Below are positions 50,650-58,909 of a DNA stretch of 64,000 nucleotides, one piece after another. A model generated the notes under the pieces. It saw nothing but the letters and a program-made list of their open reading frames with translations, made no database searches and was not told where the DNA came from. Source of the DNA: Streptomyces endocoffeicus (GTDB taxonomy: Bacteria > Actinomycetota > Actinomycetes > Streptomycetales > Streptomycetaceae); NCBI RefSeq assembly GCF_016741935.1, contig NZ_JAERRG010000006.1, forward strand, positions 248,001 to 312,000. Reading direction: 5' to 3'. Numbering within the stretch: the first letter of the stretch is position 1; the number at the start of each line of letters is the position of its first letter. The position numbers and the translations under genes are program-made.

Positions 50650-51558
50650 TCACCCGGCGGCGCGCTCGGGGTCCGAGGCGGCCGCCAAGGCGGTACGGGC
50701 GCGCTCGACCAGGGCCCGGCCGGCCGGGCCGCTCGGGCCGTCCGCCCGCCAGGCGAAGGCCAGCCGCCCCCGCAGCGCCGGCCGGTCGATGCGAACCGAC
50801 CGCAGCCGGTCCGACCGCGCCTCGGCGAACGCCCCGGGCAGGATCGCCGCGCCCAGCCCCCGCTCGGCGAGCTGCGCCAGCACCTCCGGATCGCTGGCCT
50901 CGAAGGCGATGTGCGGGGTGAAACCGGCGGCCGCGCACGCCTCGTCGATCCGGGTGCGCAGCCCCGTGCCGCGCGGCAGGCTGATCAGCGCACGGCCCCG
51001 CAAGGTGTCCAGCGAGATGGCCGAGTGCACGGCGAGCTCATGGTCGGGACCGACCGCGGCCACGATCGGCTGATCCGTGATCACCTCCAGCTCGACCCCG
51101 GCCGGGGTCGTGGCGCCCACGCTGACGATCGCCGCGTCGAGCCGTCCCGTGCGCAGACCCTCCAGCAGCTCGTCCGACGTGGCCTCGGTGAGGGTGATCT
51201 CCACCGCCGGATGGGCGTCGTGGAACTCCGCCAGCAGCCCCGGCAGATCCACGCTGTGCGAGGTGACCGTCCCGACCGCCACATGCCCGCGCAGCAGCCC
51301 GGTCAGCTCGTCCACCGCGAGCCGGGCGCCCGCCACCGCCGCGAGCGCCGCCCGCGCGTACGGGAGCACCGCCGCGCCCGCCTCGGTCAGCCGCACCGAG
51401 CGGCCCGAGCGGTCCAGCAGCTGCTCGCCCAGCTCGCGCTCCAGCCGGCGGATCTGTGCGCTGACCCCCGGCTGGGCCACATGCACCTTCTCCGCGGCCC
51501 GGGTGAAGTTCCGCTCCTCGGCCACCGCCACGAAGTACTCAAGCTGCCGCAGTTCCAT
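50650..51558 (-). CDS. LysR-family transcriptional regulator
   Basis: This 302-residue regulator has an N-terminal winged helix (MELRQLEYFVAVAEERNFTRAAEKVHVAQPGVSAQIRRLERELGEQLLDR) and a periplasmic-binding-like effector domain (RGHVAVGTVTS, EVITDQPIVAAVGPDHEL). It diverges from the SnoaL-like and FAD-monooxygenase operon with 88 bp between starts. That gap contains TCTAGCAACCAGA, a T-N11-A motif of the type bound by LysR proteins. It is probably the activator of that operon. Confidence 0.92.
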   Translation of the reverse strand: MELRQLEYFVAVAEERNFTRAAEKVHVAQPGVSAQIRRLERELGEQLLDRSGRSVRLTEAGAAVLPYARAALAAVAGARLAVDELTGLLRGHVAVGTVTSHSVDLPGLLAEFHDAHPAVEITLTEATSDELLEGLRTGRLDAAIVSVGATTPAGVELEVITDQPIVAAVGPDHELAVHSAISLDTLRGRALISLPRGTGLRTRIDEACAAAGFTPHIAFEASDPEVLAQLAERGLGAAILPGAFAEARSDRLRSVRIDRPALRGRLAFAWRADGPSGPAGRALVERARTALAAASDPERAAG

Positions 51559-51646
51559 AAGCGATGATTCTAGCAACCAGACCAACCATCTCTTGGACTT
51601 CTGATCGCGCCCGCCGGAGGGTGGAGGCGGACGAAAGGAGTCGACC

Positions 51647-52060
51647 ATGACCGAGACCCGTGCCCGCGCCACCACCCCCGAGGACCTGGCCCGGCTGTTC
51701 GTGGAACGTGCCAACGCCGGAGACGCCGAGGGGCTGGCCGAGCTCTACGAGCCCGACGCGGTGCTCGCCTATCCGCCGGGTGCCACGACCGTCGGCCGCG
51801 AGGCGATCCGCGCCGTCTGCGAGCGGATGCTGGCGCACGCCCCGCGCCCCTTCCGGGTGGAGGAGGCGCTGCCGACCGTCCGCTACGGCGATCTGGCCCT
51901 CACCTCGACCCGCCCCGCCGACAACACCGGCGGCCGGGTGCAGGTGGCCCGCCGCCAGCCGGACGGCACCTGGCAGCGCATCATCGACCGCCCCGAGGTC
52001 CGCCAGGAGGTCCGCCCCGAGGCCCCCTCCGAGATCCGCCCCGAGGCCGGAGCCGAGTGA
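51647..52060 (+). CDS. SnoaL/NTF2-like protein
   Basis: This 137-residue protein has the cone-shaped NTF2 fold pattern: DLARLFVERANAGDAEGLAELYEPDAVLAYPPGATTVGREAIRAVCERML, then strands VEEALPTVRYGDLALTSTRP and RVQVARRQPDGTWQRIIDRPE. The C-terminus is a short repeat of (E)VRxE/P units. GAAAGGAG precedes ATG 51647. Its stop (TGA 52058-52060) overlaps the next start, so the two products are coupled and probably act on the same substrate. Confidence 0.85.
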   Translation: MTETRARATTPEDLARLFVERANAGDAEGLAELYEPDAVLAYPPGATTVGREAIRAVCERMLAHAPRPFRVEEALPTVRYGDLALTSTRPADNTGGRVQVARRQPDGTWQRIIDRPEVRQEVRPEAPSEIRPEAGAE

Positions 52061-53250
52061 TGCGTGTGCTCATCGCCGGGGGCGGCATCGGCGGGCTGGC
52101 CACCGCCCTGAGCCTCCACGCGGCCGGGATCGAGACGGCGGTCGTCGAGAGCGCCCGTGAGATCCGGCCGCTCGGCGTCGGGATCAACCTGCTGCCGCAC
52201 GCCGTGCGCGAGCTCATCGAACTCGGCCTCGGCGACGAGCTCGCCGCCATCGGCGTGGCCACCGCCGAGAACGTGTACTGCGACCGGTTCGGCAGGCGGA
52301 TCTTCACCGAGCCGCGAGGCCTCGCCCAGGGCTACCGCTGGCCGCAGTACTCGGTCCACCGCGGGGAGCTCCAGCGGCTGCTCCTCGCGGCGGTCCGCGA
52401 GCGCCTGGGCGCGGACGCGGTCCGCACCGGGGCCCGGGTGGTGGGATTCGACGACCCGGGGCAGCGGGACAGTGCGCGCGTACACCTCCTCGACCGGGCG
52501 ACGGGGACGGTCGAGGAGACGGCCGCGCGGGCACTGATCGGCGCCGACGGGCTGCACTCCGCGGTCCGCGCCGCGCTGCACCCGCAGGACGGCCCGCTGC
52601 TGTGGTCGGGCATCCGGATGTGGCGGGGCACCACACGGGCCGAGCCGTTTCTGACCGGGCGTTCGATGGTGATCGTGCATGAGGGGGACGCCGAGCTGGT
52701 CGCGTATCCGATCGGCGGCGGCCGGGTCAACTGGGTCTGCCTGGTGCGGATGTCCGAGCCCGGGCCGCTCACCGGCGCCGCGGCCTGGAATCGGGCGGGG
52801 CGGCTCGCCGATGTGCTGCCGTACTTCGCGGACTGGCGGCTCGGCCGGCTCGATGTGCCCGGTCTGCTGACCGACGGCGACGAGATCCTCGAATACCCGA
52901 TGGTCGACCGGGAGCCGCTGCCGTGGTGGGGGCGCGGCCGGGTGACCCTGCTCGGCGACGCCGCGCATCCGATGTATCCGGTGGGGGCCAATGGCGCGTC
53001 CCAGGCCGTCGTGGACGCCCGCGTCCTGGCCCGTGAACTCGCGCGGGCGGACGATGTGCCCACCGCGCTGGCCCGCTACGAGACCGAGCGCCGCGAGGCG
53101 ACGGCGACCGTCGTACGGGCGAACCGGGCCATGAACCGGGCCGGTGCCCGCACCCCCGGGGAACTCGCCCGCGTCACCGACACCTACCGGGACACCACGG
53201 GAGGCGATGTGCGCACGCTCAACGCCCGCCCCTCCCTGAGCTGCCGGTGA
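52060..53250 (+). CDS. FAD-dependent aromatic monooxygenase (salicylate hydroxylase-like)
   Basis: This 396-residue flavoprotein has the GxGxxG FAD motif VLIAGGGIGGLATALSLHAAG, the group A DG motif in ALIGADGLHSAVRAAL, and the GD motif VTLLGDAAHPMYPVGANGASQAVVDARVLAREL. These are the hallmarks of NAD(P)H-dependent hydroxylases of aromatic acids. GTG 52057 is an alternative start. With the SnoaL-like partner and divergent LysR it forms a small inducible module, possibly for an aromatic or phenolic substrate. Confidence 0.92.
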   Translation: MRVLIAGGGIGGLATALSLHAAGIETAVVESAREIRPLGVGINLLPHAVRELIELGLGDELAAIGVATAENVYCDRFGRRIFTEPRGLAQGYRWPQYSVHRGELQRLLLAAVRERLGADAVRTGARVVGFDDPGQRDSARVHLLDRATGTVEETAARALIGADGLHSAVRAALHPQDGPLLWSGIRMWRGTTRAEPFLTGRSMVIVHEGDAELVAYPIGGGRVNWVCLVRMSEPGPLTGAAAWNRAGRLADVLPYFADWRLGRLDVPGLLTDGDEILEYPMVDREPLPWWGRGRVTLLGDAAHPMYPVGANGASQAVVDARVLARELARADDVPTALARYETERREATATVVRANRAMNRAGARTPGELARVTDTYRDTTGGDVRTLNARPSLSCR

Positions 53251-53452
53251 GCCCGCCGACCGGTGGGGCGGTACGGCACCGGAGCCGGGCGGGGCCGTGT
53301 TCCACGGCGCCGACCCGGCCCGGCCGTTGGGCCGGGCGCCAGCGTTGGCGCCCGTCCGGCACCGCGCTTAGCGTGGACATCAGACAGCGGTCTTCACGAG
53401 ACGGTCCGACGCGATCGATGTGCCGGACCACTCCTGGTGCGGGAGGTCGGGA

Positions 53453-54595
53453 ATGGACTCCGTCTCCTTCCTTCTGGTGGCCGTCATCCTCACGGCACTG
53501 GCCTTCGACTTCACCAACGGCTTCCACGACACGGCCAATTCGATGGCCACGTCCATCGCCACGGGGGCGCTGTCGCCCCGGCTCGCCGTCCTCGTCGCCG
53601 CGGTGCTCAATCTGGCCGGGGCATTCCTCTCCACCGAAGTGGCCAAGACGATCTCCAACGGCATCGTCGACGACGCCAAGGTCTCCCCGGTCATGATTTT
53701 CGCGGGGCTGATCGGGGCGATCCTGTGGAATATGATCACCTGGCTCGCCGGGCTGCCGTCGAGCTCCTCGCACGCCCTGTTCGGCGGGCTGATCGGCGCG
53801 GTGTGGGTGGGCGCCGGGGAGTCCGCGGTGCGCTTCACCGCGATCGTCGAGAAGATCGTGATTCCGGCGGTCGCCTCACCGGTGGTGGCCTGTGTGGTGG
53901 CCATGCTGGCCACCTATCTCGCGTATGTGATCACCCACCGGGCGGCCGCGCCCGCGGCGCGGAAGGGCTTCCGCGCGGGCCAGGTGGGATCCGCGTCCCT
54001 GGTGGCCCTCGCCCACGGCACCAACGACGCGCAGAAGACGATGGGGGTCATCACCCTCACCCTCATCGCCGGTGGTGTGCTCGGCCATGGCTCCGGACCA
54101 CCGTGGTGGGTGGTGCTCAGCGCCGGTCTGTCGATCTCACTCGGCACCTATGTCGGCGGGTGGCGGATCATCCGGACCATGGGCAAGGGGCTGACCGACA
54201 TCCAGCCCCCGCAGGGCTTCGCCGCCGAGACCAGCGCCACCGCGGTGATCCTGGCCTCCTCGCACCTGGGCTTCCCGCTGTCCACCACCCAGGTGTGCAC
54301 GGGCAGCATCCTGGGCGCCGGGCTCGGCCGCAGGCTGGCCCAGGTGCGCTGGGGGATCGCCGGACGGATCGCGGTGTCCTGGCTGCTGACCCTGCCCGCC
54401 GCGGCGGCCGTGGGAGGCGTCGCGGCCTGGGTGGCGGGCCAGGGCAACGCGGGGGTGGCCCTGGTGGCGTGCGTCGCCGTCGCGGCGGCGGTGGGCTTCT
54501 ACGTGCTCTCGCGCCGTCGCCCGGTGAACCCGGACAACGTCAACGCGCCGCGCGTCCCCGAGCACGCCGGGCGCACCCTGGACACGACCGTCTGA
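53453..54595 (+). CDS. PiT-family low-affinity phosphate transporter
   Basis: This 380-residue membrane protein has about ten segments and both copies of the PiT signature: AFDFTNGFHDTANSMATSIATGALSP near the N-terminus and LVALAHGTNDAQKTMGVITL in the second half. It imports metal-phosphate by proton symport. GGGAGG precedes ATG 53453. No clear PHO box (GTTCACC) is visible in the 200 bp upstream. A 79-residue membrane protein follows, as in other Streptomyces PiT loci. Confidence 0.93.
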   Translation: MDSVSFLLVAVILTALAFDFTNGFHDTANSMATSIATGALSPRLAVLVAAVLNLAGAFLSTEVAKTISNGIVDDAKVSPVMIFAGLIGAILWNMITWLAGLPSSSSHALFGGLIGAVWVGAGESAVRFTAIVEKIVIPAVASPVVACVVAMLATYLAYVITHRAAAPAARKGFRAGQVGSASLVALAHGTNDAQKTMGVITLTLIAGGVLGHGSGPPWWVVLSAGLSISLGTYVGGWRIIRTMGKGLTDIQPPQGFAAETSATAVILASSHLGFPLSTTQVCTGSILGAGLGRRLAQVRWGIAGRIAVSWLLTLPAAAAVGGVAAWVAGQGNAGVALVACVAVAAAVGFYVLSRRRPVNPDNVNAPRVPEHAGRTLDTTV

Positions 54596-54647
54596 CCCGG
54601 TCACGACCCCCGCCGAGGACACGACCCCCGCCGAGGAGCTGATCCGT

Positions 54648-54887
54648 ATGGGCACCACCTGGGGCACGATCGGCGGGGTCTTCGGGGTCAGCCTCGGGGT
54701 CACCGTCCTGGTGGTCGTGATGTTCTCGCTCGGCGTCGCCGCCTGGGCCCGCGCCGGGGGCGGCACACCGCGCCACGAGGCGCGCCGCGGCCGTCTCGAC
54801 ACGGTGGCGGCGGCCGCGGCGGTGGTGTGTTTCGCCGCGTGCCTGGCGATCGCCGCCTATGGAATCGAGCTGATCATTCCCGGCTGA
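54648..54887 (+). CDS. Small two-helix membrane protein next to the PiT transporter
   Basis: This 79-residue protein has two hydrophobic helices (TIGGVFGVSLGVTVLVVVMFSLGVAAW and TVAAAAAVVCFAACLAIAAYGIELII) joined by a basic loop (ARAGGGTPRHEARRGR). It is 52 nt after the PiT gene and probably in the same operon; a partner or regulator of the transporter is plausible but unproven. GAGGAG precedes the ATG. Confidence 0.75.
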   Translation: MGTTWGTIGGVFGVSLGVTVLVVVMFSLGVAAWARAGGGTPRHEARRGRLDTVAAAAAVVCFAACLAIAAYGIELIIPG

Positions 54888-54960
54888 GCCCGCTTGCGAC
54901 AATGGAACGCCACCGAGCACCGCCCCGCGGTGCTCTTGTCGACGCGGGAGACCACGCACG

Positions 54961-55803
54961 GTGTCAGATACGACCGAAACCCCGTCCGCCGGCCCGGCCG
55001 CCGCGGACCGCCCCGCGCTGCGGGCCGACTGCGCCGACTGCTTCGGGCTGTGCTGTGCCGCCCTGCCCTTCGCGGCCTCCACGGACTTCGCGATCAGCAA
55101 GGACGCGGGGGAGCCCTGCCGCAACCTCCGGGCCGACTTCCGCTGCGGTATCCACTCCCGGCTGCGCGAGGAGGGCTTCCCGGGCTGCACGGTCTACGAC
55201 TGTTTCGGCGCCGGGCAGAAGGTCTCCCAACTCACCTTCGAGGGCCGTGACTGGCGGCGGCACCCCGGGACGGCCGCCGAGATGTTCGCCGTCTTCCCCG
55301 TCATGCGCCACCTGCACGAGCTGCTCTGGTACCTCACCGAGGCGCTGGCCCTGTCGGCCGCCCGGCCCGTCCACGGCGCACTGCGCGAGGCGCTGCGGGA
55401 GACCGAGCGCCTCACCCTCGGCAGCGCCTCCGAGCTGAGGGAGCTCGATGTGGCCGCCCACCGCGACCGGGTCAATCAGCTGCTGCTGCGCACGAGCGAG
55501 CTGGTACGGGCCCGGATCCCGGGCAAGAAGAAGAACCGCAGGGGAGCCGATCTCATCGGCGCCGACCTGAGGGGAGCCGATCTGCGGGGCGCCAACCTCC
55601 GCGGCGCCCGTCTCATCGCGGCGAACCTCACCCGGGCCGATCTGACGGCGGCCGATCTGATCGGGGCCGACTTCCGGGATGCCGAGCTGAGCGCGGCCGA
55701 TCTGCGGGGAGCCGTCTTCCTCACCCAGGCCCAGCTGAACGCGGCCAAGGGCGACTCCGCCACCCGGCTGCCCCCGTCCCTCACCCGCCCCGCGCACTGG
55801 TGA
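54961..55803 (+). CDS. Cysteine-rich domain / pentapeptide-repeat protein
   Basis: This 280-residue protein joins two parts. The N-terminal 80 residues hold a cysteine cluster (ADCADCFGLCCAALPF, EPCRNL, FRCGIHSRL, FPGCTVYDCFGAG) resembling metal-binding YkgJ-type domains. After a helical middle part and a basic linker (IPGKKKNRRG), about 14 pentapeptide repeats A(D/N)LxG follow (ADLIGADLRGADLRGANLRG). These should form a right-handed beta helix that mimics DNA. The use of metal plus DNA mimic suggests a redox- or metal-controlled protein; the target is unknown. GTG 54961. Confidence 0.82.
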   Translation: MSDTTETPSAGPAAADRPALRADCADCFGLCCAALPFAASTDFAISKDAGEPCRNLRADFRCGIHSRLREEGFPGCTVYDCFGAGQKVSQLTFEGRDWRRHPGTAAEMFAVFPVMRHLHELLWYLTEALALSAARPVHGALREALRETERLTLGSASELRELDVAAHRDRVNQLLLRTSELVRARIPGKKKNRRGADLIGADLRGADLRGANLRGARLIAANLTRADLTAADLIGADFRDAELSAADLRGAVFLTQAQLNAAKGDSATRLPPSLTRPAHW

Positions 55804-55842
55804 CCCCGCCGCGCCACCGCGCGGTGTGCGACCCTGGCTGCC

Positions 55843-57018
55843 ATGTCCGACACCGTCGACGCGCCCGTGATCCGCAGCGATGAGCCCGGATCGTTCGCCC
55901 GGAGTGTGCTGGCCGAGCGCCATCCCGCACTGATCGAGAAGGTGCGCGACGCCTTCCCGTACGGACCCGGTCAGCACCGCGCCCTCGACGCGCTGCGCGA
56001 CAACGCCGCCGAGGGCACCATCGCCCCGCTCCCGCCCACCGCGTACGACCACGACCGGTGGGCGGTGTGGGGCCGGGAGCACTTCGGCCGGTCCTGGTTC
56101 GACGTCCCGTTCCTGTGGGCGGAGAGCTACTTCTACCGCCGGCTCCTGGAGGCCGTGGGCTACTTCGCGGACGGCCCCTGGCGCGGCGTCGACCCGTTCC
56201 GCCCCTTCAAACAGGCCGAGCTGGACACCCCCGGGGCCGAGGCCGAACTGGCCGCGCTCGACGACATCCTGCGCGAGCCCGCCGGGGAGCAGGCGGCCGC
56301 GCTGGTACACGGCTCGCTCTGGGGCAACCGCGCGGACCTGGGCTTCCGCATCTCCTCATCGGCCGCGGACGCGCCTGGCGCCGACACCCCGCCGCTGGTC
56401 GCGGACGACTCGGAGGCGCTGTGGTCGCTGCTGCCCGTCGGCTCCCCGGCCACGCTGTGCGTGGTGGCGGACAACGCCGGGCGGGAACTGCTCCCCGACC
56501 TCGTCCTCATCGACCATGTGCTCCACCACGGGCGCGCCGAGCGGGTGGTGCTCCAGGTGAAGCCGTATCCGTACTACGTCTCCGATGCCACCACCGAGGA
56601 CGTCGTCGACTGTCTGCGCCGTCTGGTGCGGGCGGAGGGCGCCGCGGCCGGGACCGGCGGACGGCTGTGGGCCGCCATGGGCGACGGGCGGCTCACGGTG
56701 CGGGCGCACGACTTCTTCCGCGCCCCGCTGCCGTACGAGCAGATGCCCGCCGATCTGCGGAGCGAGTTCGCCGGGGCCACGCTCACCCTCATGAAGGGCG
56801 ATCTGAACTACCGCCGCCTCGTGGGCGACCGGCTGTGGCCCCCGACCACCTCCTTCGCCGACCGCACCGGGTACTTCCCCGGCCCGGTGGCCGCGCTGCG
56901 CACCCTGAAGTCGGATGTCATCGTCGGGCTCGACGAGCGGACCGTGGCCGCGCTGGACGCGCACGAGGACCACTGGCGCACCAGCGGCGCCCATGCGCTG
57001 ATCCAGGTACGGCGGTGA
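55843..57018 (+). CDS. ARMT1/DUF89-like damage-control phosphatase family protein
   Basis: This 391-residue protein has the DUF89 motifs LCVVADNAGRELLPDLVLIDHVL (the Asp-Asn metal site), LTLMKGDLNYRRLVGDRLWPPTTSF and ALRTLKSDVIVGL. Human and yeast members dephosphorylate sugar or pantetheine phosphates in a metal-dependent way. The bacterial substrate is unknown. It starts 39 nt after the pentapeptide gene, possibly in one transcript, and ends before a strong terminator. Confidence 0.85.
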   Translation: MSDTVDAPVIRSDEPGSFARSVLAERHPALIEKVRDAFPYGPGQHRALDALRDNAAEGTIAPLPPTAYDHDRWAVWGREHFGRSWFDVPFLWAESYFYRRLLEAVGYFADGPWRGVDPFRPFKQAELDTPGAEAELAALDDILREPAGEQAAALVHGSLWGNRADLGFRISSSAADAPGADTPPLVADDSEALWSLLPVGSPATLCVVADNAGRELLPDLVLIDHVLHHGRAERVVLQVKPYPYYVSDATTEDVVDCLRRLVRAEGAAAGTGGRLWAAMGDGRLTVRAHDFFRAPLPYEQMPADLRSEFAGATLTLMKGDLNYRRLVGDRLWPPTTSFADRTGYFPGPVAALRTLKSDVIVGLDERTVAALDAHEDHWRTSGAHALIQVRR

Positions 57019-57023
57019 GGCAC

Positions 57024-57058
57024 GCGCTCCCCTCGGCCCGGAGGGCCGAGGGGAGCGC
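57024..57058. terminator. Strong bidirectional terminator hairpin
   Basis: A perfect 16-bp stem (57024-57039 with 57043-57058) around a GGA loop, 5 nt after the ARMT1-like stop and facing the convergent small secreted protein gene. Confidence 0.88.
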
Positions 57059-57098
57059 GGTGGGCCGGTGACCGTGGTCGTCGACCCCTGCCCCTGCG

Positions 57099-57347
57099 TC
57101 AGCCGCCGATGAAGTTGACGCAGTTGCTGCCGATCTTCATGTCACCGCTCGGGCCGACGCCGCCGATGGAGGAGGTGGTGCCGGTGGAGGTGTTGCAGTG
57201 GTTGTCCTGGACGATGAGGCTGGACAGGTTGAAGCTGGTGGGAACGTCGGAGCCGCCGTAGCCGTCGGCGGCCGCGGTGCCGGTGCCGAGGAGCGCAAGG
57301 GCGCCCGCGGTCGCGGCCACCAGGGCGGCCTTCTTCGCGATCTGCAT
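57099..57347 (-). CDS. Small secreted protein, copy 1 of a tandem pair
   Basis: This 82-residue protein has a signal peptide (MQIAKKAALVAATAGALALLGTGTAAADG) followed by a mature part of about 53 residues: GYGGSDVPTSFNLSSLIVQD, then NHCNTSTGTT and IGSNCVNFIGG with two Cys that could form a disulfide. It is a paralogue of 57556-57816. The two-Cys, Gly/Asn/Ser-rich, small exported layout recalls chaplins, but the chaplin motifs are missing, so I do not assign that function. GGAGGA precedes the ATG. Confidence 0.75.
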   Translation of the reverse strand: MQIAKKAALVAATAGALALLGTGTAAADGYGGSDVPTSFNLSSLIVQDNHCNTSTGTTSSIGGVGPSGDMKIGSNCVNFIGG

Positions 57348-57378
57348 GGATTCCTCCGTGTCGGGTCGCAGAACGAAT

Positions 57379-57397
57379 AAATCTGACGGTCCGATTT
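57379..57397 (-). promoter_or_regulatory. 19-bp palindrome upstream of small secreted protein copy 1
   Basis: AAATCGGACCGTCAGATTT on the minus strand matches its own reverse complement at 16 of 19 positions. It lies 32 nt before the start codon, in an AT-rich island. A near-identical site precedes the paralogue at the same distance, so it may be a shared operator or promoter element. Confidence 0.5.
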
Positions 57398-57480
57398 AAC
57401 GAAGGAAGTCCGGGGGAAGTCGGGTAAGCGCACCGGAGAGTGGCCCGTTCGGCGTACGAAGCCATCGGGCCGGAACGGGT

Positions 57481-57515
57481 GCGCTCCTCCCGCCCCGGAG
57501 GAGCGAGAGGAGCGC
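57481..57515 (-). terminator. Hairpin after small secreted protein copy 2
   Basis: GCGCTCCTC (57481-57489) can pair with GAGGAGCGC (57507-57515). An alternative inner hairpin uses CTCCTCC and GGAGGAG at 57484-57503. It corresponds to the terminator at 57024 downstream of copy 1, so the terminator was probably part of the duplicated unit. Confidence 0.6.
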
Positions 57516-57555
57516 GGTGGGCCGGTGACGGTGGCCGTCGGCCGCTGTTCCGGCG

Positions 57556-57816
57556 TCAGCCGCCGATGATGTTGGCGCAGGTGCTGCCGATGTTCATCTC
57601 GCCCGTCGGACCGGCGACGGCGCTGGAGAGGGTGGTGCCGGTGGAGGTGTTGCAGTGGTTGCTCTGGAAGATGAAGCTGCTGACGTCGAAGCTGGTGGGA
57701 GCACTGGTGCCCCTGTCGGAGCCGCCGTAGCCGTTGGCGGCCGCGGTGCCGGTGCCGAGGAGTGCAATGGCGCCGGCGGTCGCGGCCACCAGGGCGGCCT
57801 TCTTCGCGATCTGCAT
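57556..57816 (-). CDS. Small secreted protein, copy 2 of a tandem pair
   Basis: This 86-residue paralogue of the preceding entry has a nearly identical signal peptide (MQIAKKAALVAATAGAIALL) and a mature part with the shared NHCNTSTGTT and IGSTCANIIGG. It differs from copy 1 by a short insertion (RGTSA) and by the middle region (FDVSSFIFQS against FNLSSLIVQD). Both copies share their ribosome binding site, 5' untranslated region and promoter palindrome, so they arose by duplication of about 460 bp. Confidence 0.75.
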   Translation of the reverse strand: MQIAKKAALVAATAGAIALLGTGTAAANGYGGSDRGTSAPTSFDVSSFIFQSNHCNTSTGTTLSSAVAGPTGEMNIGSTCANIIGG

Positions 57817-57847
57817 GGATTCCTCCGTGTCGGGTCGCAGAGTTAAT

Positions 57848-57866
57848 AGATCTGACAGTCCGATTT
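57848..57866 (-). promoter_or_regulatory. 19-bp palindrome upstream of small secreted protein copy 2
   Basis: AAATCGGACTGTCAGATCT on the minus strand, the counterpart of 57379-57397, 32 nt before the start codon. About 17 of 19 bases agree with the first site. Confidence 0.5.
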
Positions 57867-57943
57867 AACGGAGGGGGCCCCGGGAAAACGCGCTCAGCAC
57901 ACCGGAGAATGGGCCATCCGGCGCACGTAATCGCCCTCCGGTG

Positions 57944-58906
57944 TCAGTTGAGGCGGATACCCACGGAGTAGGCCGTGATCGTGCTCGGGTCGGACACATG
58001 ATGGTCCTTGGCGGCCGCGCTGTAGCTCGGCGTCTGGGTGGTGGCCGGTTCGAGCTTCCAGAGCAGATTGCCGCTGCCCCGGTAGTGCACCTCCGCGCCG
58101 CCACCGGTCAGTGCGAAACCGGGCTCCACGGACGCCACGGCGGCCGGGTGCGGGGACTGGCCGGAGTCGGCCCGGGTGAAGCTGTTGGACACGAACCCCA
58201 CCGGGAGAAAACGCCGGAGCCCGATGGCGAACACCCGGATGTTGGCGGGATCGGAGACCAGATGGTCCTTCGACCGGGCCTTCCAGGAGGTCTCGGTCGA
58301 GGGGAAGGAGGCGGTGGCGAGATTGCCGCCGCCGTGCCAGTCCACCCGGAACCCGCCGCCGACGAGAACGTACTCATCCGACGACGGAAGACCGGCCTCG
58401 GCCTCCGGATGCGGGGCCACCCCGCTGTCCGCACGCGATACGTACACCGACCGCAGCAGCTGGTCCCGGCTCATCCCGGCGATCTTCAGGCCGATGACGT
58501 ACGAGACCAGCTCATGCGCCTGCGCGTCGATATGGTCCTTCGAGCCGACGGTCCAGCCCGACAGGTCGTCCGTGGGATACGACGCGGTCAGCAACGCCCC
58601 GTTGGGGTATTCCGCCGCGGTGGCCCCGCCGCCGATGGCGATCATGTCGCCGTCGCCGACGAGGACCGTCTCATCGACCCAGTGCTGCTGAGGGGGATTG
58701 CCCCGGTGCGAGAAGACCGAGACGGTCACCAGGCCCGAAGCGTCCTTGAAGGTGTTGAGCCGCGTTCCCACCGAGCTCAGCACCCTTCTTGGCCGCCGTG
58801 CCGCCGGCGTGGCCGCGGCGGCGGTCGTGACGCCGCCCACCGCCCCCACGGCCGCCGCGCCCGCCACTGCTGTCGCCGCCCTCAGCATGTCCCTACGGCT
58901 GCGCAT
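57944..58906 (-). CDS. Tat-exported protein with three tandem repeats, function unknown
   Basis: This 320-residue protein begins with a twin-arginine signal (RSRRDMLRAATAVAGAAAVGAVGGV). The mature part contains three repeats of about 85-95 residues. Each has a Val/Gly-Gly-Gly strand, a hydrophobic Ala/Pro stretch and a lysine-Asp-His motif: MIAIGGGATAAEY...GWTVGSKDH, VLVGGGFRVDWHGGGNLATASFP...ARSKDH and FALTGGGAEVHYRGSGNLLWKLEP...AAAKDH. Each ends in a similar strand (VSYVIGLKI, VFAIGLRR, AYSVGIRL). RADSG-x-x-PHP joins the repeats. I do not recognise the family; a secreted beta-rich binding or adhesive protein is likely. ATG 58909 directly before is equally possible. Confidence 0.75.
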   Translation of the reverse strand: MRSRRDMLRAATAVAGAAAVGAVGGVTTAAAATPAARRPRRVLSSVGTRLNTFKDASGLVTVSVFSHRGNPPQQHWVDETVLVGDGDMIAIGGGATAAEYPNGALLTASYPTDDLSGWTVGSKDHIDAQAHELVSYVIGLKIAGMSRDQLLRSVYVSRADSGVAPHPEAEAGLPSSDEYVLVGGGFRVDWHGGGNLATASFPSTETSWKARSKDHLVSDPANIRVFAIGLRRFLPVGFVSNSFTRADSGQSPHPAAVASVEPGFALTGGGAEVHYRGSGNLLWKLEPATTQTPSYSAAAKDHHVSDPSTITAYSVGIRLN

Positions 58907-58909
58907 CAT

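Noticed and set aside
57099..57816. Chaplins or rodlins
   Set aside because: Size, signal and two cysteines are suggestive, but the chaplin GNxVQxPxxxPVNxCGN-type motif and rodlin sequence are not present.
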